64,000 bases of DNA from NCBI GenBank assembly GCA_958296245.1, contig OY282458.1:2608197-2672196 (forward strand), read 5' to 3'. This document shows positions 24,458-32,358 of this stretch, piece by piece. The stretch's first letter is position 1. Each line of letters opens with the position of its first letter. Made by a program: the position numbers and the translations under genes. The notes beneath the pieces were generated by a model. It was not told where the DNA came from. It worked only from the letters and a program-made list of their open reading frames with translations, and ran no database searches. This DNA comes from an uncultured Dehalococcoidia bacterium. Its GTDB lineage: Bacteria > Chloroflexota > Dehalococcoidia > Lucifugimonadales > G958296245.

Positions 24458-24910
24458 CTAGACTCGGGGCGGCTGTGTCGGAGGAGTCACGAAGTTCTGC
24501 TGACTGAGAGCGCTCTCGGGCAGCGCAAGGAAGAATACCGAATCAGCCGGCTCAGGGAATGAGACGTCTACGGATAACGCCGATGTCCGGACGTAAGCGT
24601 GGCCCGGTACGGCGCCGCTGTGGGAAACAAGGAAGACCACGCCCGAGGGCGAGTCGTGAGTGTGCGGCGTGCGGTCGGCCTCGGCGTGACTATGGACGCT
24701 GCCGTGAGTGTGCGGATGGCTATGGGGAACCTCGTGCCCGTGCAGGTGATCGGGGAACACCGCGCCAAGGTGCAGATGGCCGTGCCCGGGCTGGCGGCCG
24801 GCGTAGTGATGGTCGAGCACGGGAGCCATCGCCGGGAGCAGCGCCACTGAGGCAGCTACGGAGATCCAGGCAAGGCCTACGGCTGCGCATCGGATACGCG
24901 TTAGAGTCAT
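24458..24910 (-). CDS. Small His-rich exported protein
   Basis: A 150-residue protein from ATG 24910; an in-frame extension upstream lacks a ribosome site and crosses the promoter. Residues 3-27 form a hydrophobic signal or anchor segment (GLAWISVAASVALLPAMAP). Residues 30-90 hold about 17 histidines in HxH and HxHxH runs (GHGHLHLG, HSHPHTHGSVHSH), typical of zinc, nickel or copper buffering. The C-terminal half has no recognised domain. A TATAAT hexamer ends 6 nt before the ATG, so the mRNA is probably leaderless. The larger His-rich protein follows in the same direction, about 105 bp away. Confidence 0.68.
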   Translation of the reverse strand: MTLTRIRCAAVGLAWISVAASVALLPAMAPVLDHHYAGRQPGHGHLHLGAVFPDHLHGHEVPHSHPHTHGSVHSHAEADRTPHTHDSPSGVVFLVSHSGAVPGHAYVRTSALSVDVSFPEPADSVFFLALPESALSQQNFVTPPTQPPRV

Positions 24911-24916
24911 ATCCCA

Positions 24917-24922
24917 ATTATA
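24917..24922 (-). promoter_or_regulatory. -10 element of a probable leaderless promoter
   Basis: A perfect TATAAT on the minus strand with six bases between it and the A of the ATG at 24910. The predicted transcription start therefore falls on or next to the start codon. No convincing -35 hexamer is seen 16-18 bp upstream. Confidence 0.55.
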
Positions 24923-24968
24923 ACCCAACGTCCTCCTGAGACACGGGCATCTCGCCGCCGTGAAACCG

Positions 24969-24998
24969 TTCAGACCGGCGCCGGGCCAATGGTACAAT
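24969..24998 (+). promoter_or_regulatory. Promoter for the thiE-translin pair
   Basis: TTCAGA (24969-24974) and TACAAT (24993-24998) are separated by 18 bp. The predicted start is near 25005, four bases before the ATG at 25009, leaving almost no leader. No TPP riboswitch is present, so thiE is not controlled that way here. Confidence 0.5.
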
Positions 24999-25008
24999 CA
25001 GCGCCGAC

Positions 25009-26010
25009 ATGGACCCCTTCATAGAAGCGCAGGTCAACAGCCTAATAGAGGACTTGAGGCTCCTTGAGGCCTTAGTCACCGCGCACCAGGAGACACGTTC
25101 CGACATTCAGGCGTTGAGGCGCTCCGTTCCCCTCCCGGAAGCGGCAGACCTCCTCATGGAAGAGGCCCGCCGCCGCGATAACTACCACAAGCTAACGGAT
25201 GACCCGGCCTCCACAGTGATGGAGACCGCCGGCAGGGCCGAATCCATCCTGAACGTCCTAGAGAGTGCGCGGCGCCTCTACGGAGCGCCGCTAAGCCACA
25301 ACTGGCTGTCCGGTGCACGGTGTGTATTGACGCGCGTACGGGACAGCGCAGCGGCGGACGTGCGGGCTAAGAGCGCCGAGCGCGTCTCGGGACTGTACGT
25401 CATCATCGATCCCGAGGTCACACAGGGCCGCCCCGTGGATGAAGTCGCCGAGGGGGCGCTGCGCGGCGGCGCCGGGGTCATCCAGCTCCGCGATAAGATA
25501 CATGACGGCGGCGGCGTACTTCGGACGGCCCGCAGGCTCAAGGAGGCATGCGCCAGACGAGGCGCCATGTTCATAATGAACGACGATGCGGCCGTGGCGT
25601 TCGCCAGCGGCGCCGACGGCCTCCACCTGGGCCAAACCGATCTTCCGGTCTCTGACGCCCGGCAGGTCCTTTCGGATGCTCAGGTGGTGGGCCGCTCCAA
25701 CAACGACCTGGAAGAGGTGTTAGGGTCGCAGGCAGCCGGAGTGGACTACCTGGCCGTGGGCGCCGTCTATGCCACCGGGACCATGGGCAAGAGCAGCCGC
25801 GCAGCCGTCGGGCCGGCGCTGATCACGAGGGTAAAGGCCTCCGTCTCACAACCGGTCGTGGCCATAGGCGGAATCAATCGAGGCAACGTCGCGGAAGTGG
25901 TGCGCGCAGGCGCCGACTGCGTGTGCGTCGTCAGCGCCGTGACGATGGCCGAATGCCCTGAGGCCGCCGCCAGAGCCATGAGGGACGCTATCGAAAGCGC
26001 CGGCGCCTAG
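25009..26010 (+). CDS. thiE: Thiamine-phosphate synthase with N-terminal ThiD2-like domain
   Basis: A 333-residue fusion. Residues about 128-330 are ThiE, the barrel joining HMP-PP and HET-P: GLYVIIDPEV, GAGVIQLRDK, FIMNDDAAVAF, GADGLHLGQTDLP, YLAVGAVYATGTMGKS and VAIGGIN. The usual GRSTH-type loop reads GRSNNDLEE. Residues 1-120 resemble ThiD2, an HMP-P kinase domain fused to ThiE in Aquifex, Geobacter and cyanobacteria, with NSLIEDLRLLEAL and RAESILNVLESARRLYG. Several usually conserved polar residues of that domain (the DAN-x-NR-x-REG block) are replaced, so kinase activity is doubtful. It probably forms an operon with the translin gene 27 bp downstream. Confidence 0.88.
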   Translation: MDPFIEAQVNSLIEDLRLLEALVTAHQETRSDIQALRRSVPLPEAADLLMEEARRRDNYHKLTDDPASTVMETAGRAESILNVLESARRLYGAPLSHNWLSGARCVLTRVRDSAAADVRAKSAERVSGLYVIIDPEVTQGRPVDEVAEGALRGGAGVIQLRDKIHDGGGVLRTARRLKEACARRGAMFIMNDDAAVAFASGADGLHLGQTDLPVSDARQVLSDAQVVGRSNNDLEEVLGSQAAGVDYLAVGAVYATGTMGKSSRAAVGPALITRVKASVSQPVVAIGGINRGNVAEVVRAGADCVCVVSAVTMAECPEAAARAMRDAIESAGA

Positions 26011-26037
26011 CGGGCTAGCGGAAGTTAAGGGAGTAGG

Positions 26038-26700
26038 ATGATGGAGAATTGCAGCGCGCAGCTAGCCAGGTTCGGCGAGTGGGCGCTCAACGCCTTCACC
26101 GATGCCCACTCCGCACGTGAGGACGCCCTCCGGCTCTCACGCGAGGTCATCAGAACTTCGGCCAACTCCATTAGAGCGACGCACCGGGGCGACCTCGATC
26201 AGGCCAAAGCCCTGCTGGAGGGTGCATCCGGCCTGGTGGCGCGAATCGCGGAGCGGCTCGCGGATCACCCTGCCATCTTCCACGCCGGGTACGTCGAAGA
26301 CGCCCACAAGGAATACGTGGAAGCCAACGCCGCGTTGGCCCTGACCGGCGGGGCTGCCCTGCCGGGACCCGAAGATCTGGGGGTGGGCGCTGCGTCCTAT
26401 ATGAACGGGCTCGCCGAGGCGGCAAGCGAGCTCAGACGGTACATCCTCGACTCGCTAAGACGGGACGACTTCTCGCGCTGCGAAGACCTGCTCGGAATCA
26501 TGGACGAGGTATACGCTCTCTTGGTCACCGTGGACTTCCCGGACGCCATAACCCGAGGGTTGAGACGGAACACGGACATGCTGCGGGGTGTCCTCGAGCG
26601 CACCCGGGGAGACTTGACGCTGGCCCTCCGGCAACGCCGGCTTGAGGAGCGGCTCGCCCGCTTCCAAGACCCGCCGGCCCACGGCGATGAAGGCTCCTAG
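26038..26700 (+). CDS. Translin-family protein
   Basis: A 220-residue all-helical protein of the translin/TRAX family. The diagnostic block is REDALRLSREVIRTSANSIR (residues 23-42 from the first of two adjacent ATGs), followed by ATHRGDLDQAKALL. A later YILDSLRRDDFSRCEDLL and DEVYALLVTVDFPDAITRGLRR match the second half of translins. Eukaryotic translin binds ssDNA/RNA and, with TRAX, is an RNase; archaeal and some bacterial homologues exist. Catalytic acidic residues of TRAX type (Glu-x3-Glu, Asp) cannot be confirmed by eye. Start ATG 26038 or 26041 after AAGGGAG. It lies 27 bp after thiE. Confidence 0.82.
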   Translation: MMENCSAQLARFGEWALNAFTDAHSAREDALRLSREVIRTSANSIRATHRGDLDQAKALLEGASGLVARIAERLADHPAIFHAGYVEDAHKEYVEANAALALTGGAALPGPEDLGVGAASYMNGLAEAASELRRYILDSLRRDDFSRCEDLLGIMDEVYALLVTVDFPDAITRGLRRNTDMLRGVLERTRGDLTLALRQRRLEERLARFQDPPAHGDEGS

Positions 26701-26767
26701 CAGTCCAACACCTTCGTATTGCAAGCCAGTACTGACAATACTTGGGGAGTGGTCAACACCCCAATTG

Positions 26768-27001
26768 GTAACTGTTCAGGCTCTGTGAAGGGGGAAGTCC
26801 AGAGAGGGTTCTCCACTCTGGCAGGGGGTCTGGGCTGGACTGCCGCGAGTCCGCATCGGGCCAGGGGGGTTCTCCCATCCGGCAAGGGGGTCTGGGGGCT
26901 GTGCCCCCAGTTACCAAGGGGCGGGCGGGGTGGGGATCAAGACGTCTGCTCTATTGGGGCTACGCCAGGCGAAAAGGACCTCACGAAGTCTTAACAGTTA
27001 C
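26768..27001. mobile_element. MITE-like element with 22-bp terminal inverted repeats
   Basis: The left end GTAACTGTTCAGGCTCTGTG and the right end read on the other strand GTAACTGTTAAGACTTCGTG agree at about 17 of 21 bases. The interior contains two GTTCTCC-x-GGCAGGGGGTCTGG blocks, GGGGCTGTGCCCCCAGTTAC and a GATCAAGACGTCTGCT motif. The same order occurs at 14294 and, inverted, at 33393. No target duplication is recognisable and there is no coding capacity. It fills most of the 350-bp gap between the translin and IscA-type genes. Confidence 0.75.
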
Positions 27002-27050
27002 GACGCGTACACCCGATTGACTTGGACGCATTGCCGTCACTAGAATAGGT

Positions 27051-27446
27051 ATGAAGCACAAGACAAATTTGAATGGGGTGTCGATCATGACCACACAGAC
27101 GACGGAGAAGCGCGAGCCCCTCACCATCTCCATATCGGAAGACGCCGTTGGCCACGTCCGCAGCTTCGCGGAGCGGGAGGGGTCTCCTAGCTCGCACCTT
27201 CGAGTTGCGGTGAAGGGAGGAGGTTGCTCTGGAATGACGTACGTCTTGGACTTGGCGGACGAGCCTAGAGGAACCGACAAGGTGATCGAGGAGCACGGCC
27301 TGAAGCTGTTCGTCGACCGCAAGTCGTACGTCTTCTTGGCGGGCACCGTTCTGGAGTACTCCGGCGGTCTCAACGGCAAGGGCTTCGTATTCAACAACCC
27401 TAACGCCAAGACCACATGCGGCTGCGGCACTTCGTTCAGCGTATAG
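27051..27446 (+). CDS. A-type iron-sulfur cluster carrier (IscA/ErpA/HesB family)
   Basis: A 131-residue A-type carrier. The three cluster cysteines are all present: Cys59 (KGGGCSGMTY) and Cys123, Cys125 (TTCGCGTSFSV). Such proteins receive Fe-S clusters from scaffold proteins and hand them to apo-enzymes. Start: ATG 27051 gives a slightly long N-terminus; ATG 27087 (MTTQTTEKRE) gives a more typical length and is equally likely. YgfZ, a factor that helps certain Fe-S enzymes, follows 200 bp downstream on the same strand. Confidence 0.93.
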   Translation: MKHKTNLNGVSIMTTQTTEKREPLTISISEDAVGHVRSFAEREGSPSSHLRVAVKGGGCSGMTYVLDLADEPRGTDKVIEEHGLKLFVDRKSYVFLAGTVLEYSGGLNGKGFVFNNPNAKTTCGCGTSFSV

Positions 27447-27455
27447 AGCCGCCCC

Positions 27456-27480
27456 GCCCCCTGGTTTAAGGGGCCGTCTT
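27456..27480 (+). terminator. Possible terminator after the A-type carrier gene
   Basis: GCCCC (27456-27460) can pair with GGGGC (27470-27474) around a 9-base loop, followed by CGTCTTAAA. The stem is short and the T content low. Nearby 27490-27560 carries GCAGGCTGCGGAAGGATCTC, partly shared with 30216 in the fabG-plsX gap. Confidence 0.3.
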
Positions 27481-27648
27481 AAAGCCTAAGCAGGCTGCGG
27501 AAGGATCTCCTTCCTGATCGTCCTTCGGCCCCTTCCTGATTCAGAGGGGTGTCTGAGGGCGCCATCGGACACGCGGCGAGGGGCGGGCCCCCTCTGCCCG
27601 ACCCGTAATCCAGCAGCCCGCTAAGACCGGGTTGGCGGAGGTAGACAT

Positions 27649-28668
27649 ATGGCTGGCACGTCTCCGGCGACACTGACAGAGCCCCGGTCGTCCTTGTCCA
27701 TACGGGCTGACTACGAAGCGCTGCAGTCGGGCGCCGGTCTGCTGGACCGATCCCGCGTAGGGCGCATCAGCTTCGCGGGGGACGATGCCCTTGATCTCCT
27801 TCATAGGCTATCCACCAACGATCTGCTGGGCCTTGAAGCGGGACAGGCCGTCAACACCGTCTTGACGTCTCCAAAGGGACGAATCGTCGACCTCCTATAC
27901 GTCCTGAGGCGTGACGCGGACGTCCTGGTCATGACCGCCCCTGAGACGCGCCGGAAGGTCGTCGACTGGGTTGACTTCTACACCTTCGCAGAGGACGTCG
28001 AGGCCCGAGACCTGACCTGTGAGACGGCCATGTTCTCGCTGAGCGGCCCAGGGGCCGAGGGCGTGCTGGAGGGACTGGCTGAGGGCGGCGCCGTTCCCGC
28101 CGGCGTAGGTGAGCACGCGGAGGTTCGCCTGGCCGGCGCATGCGCGAGGGTCGCGCGCTCCGATTTCCTTGGGGGCCGAGGTTACGACCTGATCGTGCCC
28201 TCGGAGGCAGGGCAGGCCGTCCGGAACGGACTTTGCGCCGCCGGTGGCCTGCGCCCGGTGGGAAGTGAGGCCTACGAGGCCGTCCGCGTCGAGCGGGGGG
28301 TGCCCGTCTATGGGAAGGAGTTGGGCGAGAGCTACAACCCGCTGGAGGCAGGTCTGCTCGACTACGTAAGCTTCACCAAGGGCTGCTACGTCGGGCAGGA
28401 GGTCGTCACGCGCCTGAACACGTACCAGAAGGTCCAGAAGCGGCTGGCGGGGCTCATTCTCGACGGCGGCGCGGCGACGGGGGCTAGGCTGATGCTCGAC
28501 GGCAAGCAGGCCGGGGTGATCACGTCGACGGCTGTCTCACCCGTCCGAGGCGCACGCCTCGGCCTCGGCTACGTCAGGAGGACTCTGCCCGCGGAAGGGG
28601 CGGTCCTACAGGTGGAAGGTAGCCGGGCGACGGCTAGGGTTACTCCGGTACCGGGATCCGAGCGGTAG
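27649..28668 (+). CDS. ygfZ: Folate-binding YgfZ/GcvT-family protein
   Basis: A 339-residue GcvT-fold protein. It carries the YgfZ signature KGCYVGQE at residues 244-251, with Cys246 the conserved cysteine. The N-terminal part (SFAGDDALDLLHRLSTNDL) and C-terminal barrel (LGLGYVRRTLPAEG) are complete. YgfZ binds tetrahydrofolate and supports Fe-S enzymes such as MiaB under oxidative stress, consistent with the A-type carrier upstream. GGAGG stands 8 nt before the ATG. Its last 29 bp overlap the 3' end of the convergent fabL gene. Confidence 0.9.
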   Translation: MAGTSPATLTEPRSSLSIRADYEALQSGAGLLDRSRVGRISFAGDDALDLLHRLSTNDLLGLEAGQAVNTVLTSPKGRIVDLLYVLRRDADVLVMTAPETRRKVVDWVDFYTFAEDVEARDLTCETAMFSLSGPGAEGVLEGLAEGGAVPAGVGEHAEVRLAGACARVARSDFLGGRGYDLIVPSEAGQAVRNGLCAAGGLRPVGSEAYEAVRVERGVPVYGKELGESYNPLEAGLLDYVSFTKGCYVGQEVVTRLNTYQKVQKRLAGLILDGGAATGARLMLDGKQAGVITSTAVSPVRGARLGLGYVRRTLPAEGAVLQVEGSRATARVTPVPGSER

Positions 28669-29434
28669 GGGTATCACCATCAACGCCGGGTTCGGTCAGC
28701 GACGCCCCCCCGTCTACGACGATGACTTGTCCCCGCACCATCGCGGCGTCCTCGGTGCATAGGAGGGCCACCGCCTTGGCCATGTCCTCCACCGTGACCA
28801 TGCGTCCGGCGGGGTTGCCGGAGCCCCGGGCCAGCATGGCGTCCTTGTCGGGGAAGTGGTCCAGCGCCTCGGTGTCGACGTAGCCGCCGGCCACCGCGTT
28901 GACCGATATGCCCTTCGGGGCTAGCTCGACGGCAAGGTACCGCGTAACCGCTTCCAACGCTGCCTTCGAGACGCCGACCGAGAAGTAGTTGGGCAGCACT
29001 CTCTGCGACCCGAGACTGGTTATATTGACGACGTGCCCGCCGCGCTCCATCAACCGGGCCGCCTCGACGGCGCAGAGCCACGCGGCCTTGGCGTTTATGT
29101 TCATTGCCCAGTCCCAATGCTTGCCCTCGAGGTCTAGGGCGGGGCGCTGTACCCCTGAGGCAGCGTTGTTCACCAGGATGTCGAGCGAGCCGAACGCCCG
29201 GCGCACCTGTGAGAATAGGTCGCGTATTCGTTCGGGGTCTCCCAGGTGGGCCTTGACCTGGAGGCACCGGACGCCATACGCCTCTACGTCGTGTCTGGTC
29301 TGCTCGGCGGCCCTGTGCGAGCGGAAGTAGTTGAAAGCGACGTGACAGCCCCGCCCCGCCAGATCAAGGGCAATGGCCCTGCCGATGCCGCGCGACCCGC
29401 CGGTCACCAGCGCCTTCTTACCCTCGAAGGTCAT
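28640..29434 (-). CDS. fabL: Enoyl-[ACP] reductase III, FabL type (SDR)
   Basis: A 264-residue short-chain dehydrogenase. The NADPH site is TGGSRGIGRAIAL. The catalytic block differs from FabG and matches Bacillus FabL closely in several stretches: VNNAASGVQRP, HWDWAMNINAKAAWLCA, VGVSKAALEAVTRYLAVEL and VDGGASL. It reduces enoyl-ACP with NADPH in the last step of each elongation round. FabL is usually insensitive to triclosan. It follows fabG by 6 bp. The last 20 residues (PGVDGDTPTARIPVPE) extend beyond the Bacillus protein and overlap ygfZ on the other strand. Confidence 0.85.
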   Translation of the reverse strand: MTFEGKKALVTGGSRGIGRAIALDLAGRGCHVAFNYFRSHRAAEQTRHDVEAYGVRCLQVKAHLGDPERIRDLFSQVRRAFGSLDILVNNAASGVQRPALDLEGKHWDWAMNINAKAAWLCAVEAARLMERGGHVVNITSLGSQRVLPNYFSVGVSKAALEAVTRYLAVELAPKGISVNAVAGGYVDTEALDHFPDKDAMLARGSGNPAGRMVTVEDMAKAVALLCTEDAAMVRGQVIVVDGGASLTEPGVDGDTPTARIPVPE

Positions 29435-29440
29435 GCCCGT

Positions 29441-30190
29441 CTATACGGCCATGCCGCCGTCGACACTGACGATCTGGCCGGTGATATACCCGGCGCGCTC
29501 GTCGGCGAGAAAGCCGACCATGTATGCGATGTCTTCCGACTCGCCGAAGCGGCCCTGCGGGATGACGCTAAGCCAGTAGGCGCGCTGCTCGTCGTTTAGG
29601 ACCGACGTGGTCTCCGTCTCGACGTAGCCGGGCATGACCGCGTTGGCGGTGATGCCCCGCGTGGCGACCTCTTTGGCGAGCGCCTTGGTGAAGCCTATTA
29701 CGGCCGCCTTGGACGCCGAGTAGTTGGCCTGTCCGGCGTTTCCCCGCAGCGCGACCACAGAGCCGATGTTGATGATGCGGCCCCAGCGTCTGCGGAGCAT
29801 GGTCCTCAGGACTGCCCGCGTGCAGTAGAACGTCCCGTGCAGGTTAACATCTATGACCCTGTGCCAAGCCTTATCCGACATCCTGACCATCAGGCTGTCG
29901 TCGATGATACCCGCGTTGTTCACCAGGACGTCGACGCTGCCCAAGCCGTCCTCGACCTCGCTGATCATCCGGGTGACCTGATCGAGGTTGGAGACGTCGG
30001 CCTGCACGGCCATCGAGCGGGCGCCGGCGCCGGCGATTATGCGGGCCACTTCTTCGGCTTCGTCGGCGGAGGTGTTGTAGTTGACGGCGACCTGTGCGCC
30101 CATCTCCGCCAGTTTCAGGGCCACAGCCCGGCCTAAGCCTTTGGCGCCGCCGGTAACGAGTGCGGTCTTGCCGTTCAGGCCTGATGACAT
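29441..30190 (-). CDS. fabG: 3-oxoacyl-[ACP] reductase
   Basis: A 249-residue SDR for the first reduction of fatty acid elongation. Motifs: VTGGAKGLGRAVAL at 12-25, VLVNNAGIIDDSLMVRM, the catalytic INIGSVVALRGNAGQANYSASKAAVIG with Tyr and Lys four apart, and GYVETETT near residue 185. AAAGG is seen before the ATG. It sits between plsX and fabL in the same direction; the 190-bp gap to plsX is unusually long and carries a dispersed repeat (30268-30333). Confidence 0.94.
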   Translation of the reverse strand: MSSGLNGKTALVTGGAKGLGRAVALKLAEMGAQVAVNYNTSADEAEEVARIIAGAGARSMAVQADVSNLDQVTRMISEVEDGLGSVDVLVNNAGIIDDSLMVRMSDKAWHRVIDVNLHGTFYCTRAVLRTMLRRRWGRIINIGSVVALRGNAGQANYSASKAAVIGFTKALAKEVATRGITANAVMPGYVETETTSVLNDEQRAYWLSVIPQGRFGESEDIAYMVGFLADERAGYITGQIVSVDGGMAV

Positions 30191-30267
30191 TTGACGCGCC
30201 TTTCGAGTCTCTATCTAGGCTGCGGAAGCACCCTTCCGCGCCTTCCTTAAGTTCTCTTTCCTGTGGG

Positions 30268-30333
30268 GAAGGGGGGGATTATATCTGAGGGACACCCCTT
30301 CGGCAGGCTCAGGGCGGGATCTCAGACTCCCGG
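30268..30333. repeat. Dispersed intergenic repeat, second family, copy A
   Basis: The stretch has GAAGGGGGGG, then ATATCTGAGGG, then CTCAGACTCCCGG. The same three blocks in the same order occur at 37876-37922. This copy has an extra ~20 bp (CACCCCTTCGGCAGGCTCAG) between the last two. It lies in the plsX-fabG gap. The upstream TAGGCTGCGGAAG at about 30216 also has a relative at 27490. Confidence 0.55.
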
Positions 30334-30381
30334 CATGTGGGGCTTAACCCTCTGCACACCCCGTATTTTTCCGTAGCTGGG

Positions 30382-31407
30382 CTAGGTGGAGGATCCGGGC
30401 CTCTCCTGCAACGACAGGAGTTGCTCACTCACCTTGGACGTGAAGCCGATCTCGACTGCCCTGACGGCGGTCCCTATGGCCAGGCTAACGGCGTCCGCCT
30501 TGGCCCTGCCGTGTCCGACTACGCTGACGCCCTTTACGCCCAGCAGCGGGCCGCCGCCGTGGGACTCTACCACGTTGTGGAGGCTGCGCACCTCCTGGGC
30601 CAGGGCGTCGATCTCGTCCTGCTGCATGGCGCCGTCGAGCCGTTCGGCGATCCTGCGCCCCAGCGCGGCGCCGGCCCCTTCGGTCAGCTTCATGACGATG
30701 TTGCCCACGAACCCGTCGCAGACGACGACTTCGGCTGCGCCGTTCGGCAGGTCGTCGGCCTCCACGTTGCCGACGAAGTTCAGCCCGCTGGCTGCAAGCA
30801 ACTCCGTGGTTTCGCGTACTTGCCGGTTCCCCTTGCCAGTCTCCGAGCCGACGCTGAGGAGCGCTATTCGCGGGTTGTCCACTTCCCAGAACAGCCGCGC
30901 GAAGACCTCGCCGATGGCGGCGAAGCTCACGAGCTGGGCCGGGCGGCAATCGACGTTGGCTCCCAGGTCCAAGATGATCGTGCGCGGCGCCATGCCCAGT
31001 ACGGGCCCGCCCAGCGCCGGCCTCCCTATGCCCGGCATGACGCCAAGCATCACCGCCGCCGCCGCCATGGCGGCGCCGGTGGATCCCATCGTGACGCAGG
31101 CGTCGGCATGTCCGGCCTTGACCATGCCGGTGGCGACGACCACAGAGGCCTTCGGCTTCTGCCGCAGAGCTATGGCCGGCTGCTCCTCCTCCAGAATGGT
31201 CCCCTGCGACGGCATCGGAACGACGGGCAGCCCCGCTATATCGTGTCGGGCGAGCTCCCCGCGGACCGCGTCAGGGTCCCCCACGACGATGACTTGTACA
31301 CCGCCGCGCCGCGCCGCGTCCACAGCCCCCGCCACGACCTCGCCCGGCGCGTAGTCTCCGCCCATCGCGTCTACCGCCACGCGAATCAGGACATCGCCTT
31401 TAGCCAA
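30382..31407 (-). CDS. plsX: Phosphate acyltransferase PlsX
   Basis: A 341-residue PlsX, which makes acyl-phosphate from acyl-ACP for phospholipid synthesis. Motifs: VAVDAMGGDYAPGEVV at the N-terminus, CVTMGSTGAAMAAA, GRPALGGPV, LDLGANVDC and VCDGFVGNIVMKLTEGAG. It starts at TTG 31407, 6 nt behind GGAGG; an ATG does not occur in the expected place. It follows the MaoC-like pair and precedes fabG, linking chain building to membrane synthesis. Confidence 0.94.
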   Translation of the reverse strand: MAKGDVLIRVAVDAMGGDYAPGEVVAGAVDAARRGGVQVIVVGDPDAVRGELARHDIAGLPVVPMPSQGTILEEEQPAIALRQKPKASVVVATGMVKAGHADACVTMGSTGAAMAAAAVMLGVMPGIGRPALGGPVLGMAPRTIILDLGANVDCRPAQLVSFAAIGEVFARLFWEVDNPRIALLSVGSETGKGNRQVRETTELLAASGLNFVGNVEADDLPNGAAEVVVCDGFVGNIVMKLTEGAGAALGRRIAERLDGAMQQDEIDALAQEVRSLHNVVESHGGGPLLGVKGVSVVGHGRAKADAVSLAIGTAVRAVEIGFTSKVSEQLLSLQERPGSST

Positions 31408-31429
31408 ATCGGCCTCCCTCCACCAGCGT

Positions 31430-31834
31430 CTAGCTCAATTTGACTGACACGACAGCCTCGCCGGTGACCACAGCCTCGCCGTCAGCCTTGCGCACCCCCA
31501 CCGTACAGCGCAGTTCCCTGGAGTCGTCGAGCCGGCTTGCACTTCTGACCTTACCGGAAGCCGTGACCGTCTCGCCGGGGCGTACCGGCGCTCTGAACCG
31601 CAGCTTCAGCCTGCCCGTCTTGTACCAATCCATCTCGAACGCGCGCGCCATCGACTCGGAGACCATAGCTGCGACCATCATGCCGTGGGCTATCGTACCT
31701 CCGAATTGGGTAGCTGCGGCGTATTCCGGGTCTATGTGAATGGGGTTGAAGTCCCCGGACGCCTCGGCGTACTGCTCGATGCGTTCCTGTGTCACCAGCT
31801 TGGTGACTACGGGCAGCGCGCTGCCTTCTTCCAT
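31430..31834 (-). CDS. MaoC-like hot-dog dehydratase, catalytic subunit (HadB-like)
   Basis: A 134-residue single hot-dog protein. The hydratase-2 motif is SGDFNPIHIDPEYAAATQFG with Asp33 and His38, then GGTIAHGMMVA. This is the catalytic half of heterodimeric (R)-3-hydroxyacyl dehydratases like mycobacterial HadB. With the partner at 31841, plsX, fabG and fabL it would supply the dehydration step, in place of FabZ. The gap to the upstream gene is 6 bp. Confidence 0.85.
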   Translation of the reverse strand: MEEGSALPVVTKLVTQERIEQYAEASGDFNPIHIDPEYAAATQFGGTIAHGMMVAAMVSESMARAFEMDWYKTGRLKLRFRAPVRPGETVTASGKVRSASRLDDSRELRCTVGVRKADGEAVVTGEAVVSVKLS

Positions 31835-31840
31835 CCGCAG

Positions 31841-32251
31841 TTACTCCCCGGGCATCATCAACGTGCTCGTTCCGGTCAACACAGTTCGCCCCTCGCCGTC
31901 TTCCGCGGTCAGGTTGAACACGACGAACCACCTCCCGCCCCGGACGGAGCTCCGCGCAACCGTCGCCGTGCAATCCAACTCGTCCCCCGCGCGAACCGTC
32001 CGCACGAACTCCAACTCCTGGCCGGTGTGAAGGGTCCCCCCGGGCATGTCGAGGTCATTCACCACCCCGCGCAGCATCAGAGCCGCCACCGCCATCGGAG
32101 GCGCTAACCGGGCCTCGTCTTCCGCGTCAACCTGAACGGGGGAGGCGTCATCCACGGCCGCCGCGTATTCGCGGATGGTGCGGTCGTCGAGTTCGAAGCG
32201 CCTGTGCGAGACGACGACGCCGGGCGTCAGCCGGGATGGCTCTACCGCCAT
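31841..32251 (-). CDS. MaoC-like hot-dog dehydratase, non-catalytic subunit (HadA-like)
   Basis: A 136-residue FAS1-type/MaoC N-terminal hot-dog protein. It has the expected DDRTIREYAAAVDDASP helix but lacks the Asp-x4-His catalytic motif, so it probably serves as substrate-binding partner, as HadA or HadC does for HadB. The later GTLHTGQELEFVRTVRAGDEL is characteristic. It is the first gene of the five-gene fatty-acid run 32251-28640. Confidence 0.82.
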   Translation of the reverse strand: MAVEPSRLTPGVVVSHRRFELDDRTIREYAAAVDDASPVQVDAEDEARLAPPMAVAALMLRGVVNDLDMPGGTLHTGQELEFVRTVRAGDELDCTATVARSSVRGGRWFVVFNLTAEDGEGRTVLTGTSTLMMPGE

Positions 32252-32358
32252 GCCAACGTGTGGGAGACCATATTCCTACGGCGATTATAGTTGCGGCGCT
32301 CGTCCAAATCAACGTGGACCGCGCCGTTCCTGCCACATCCCGTATTCCCCGCTGCCCG

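Noticed and set aside
24911-24997. 29-residue extension of the small His-rich protein
   Set aside because: It lies across the TATAAT element and lacks a ribosome site; the signal peptide begins properly at ATG 24910.
24900-25009. TPP riboswitch upstream of thiE
   Set aside because: The conserved CTGAGA and ACCTGA blocks are absent and the leader is only a few bases.
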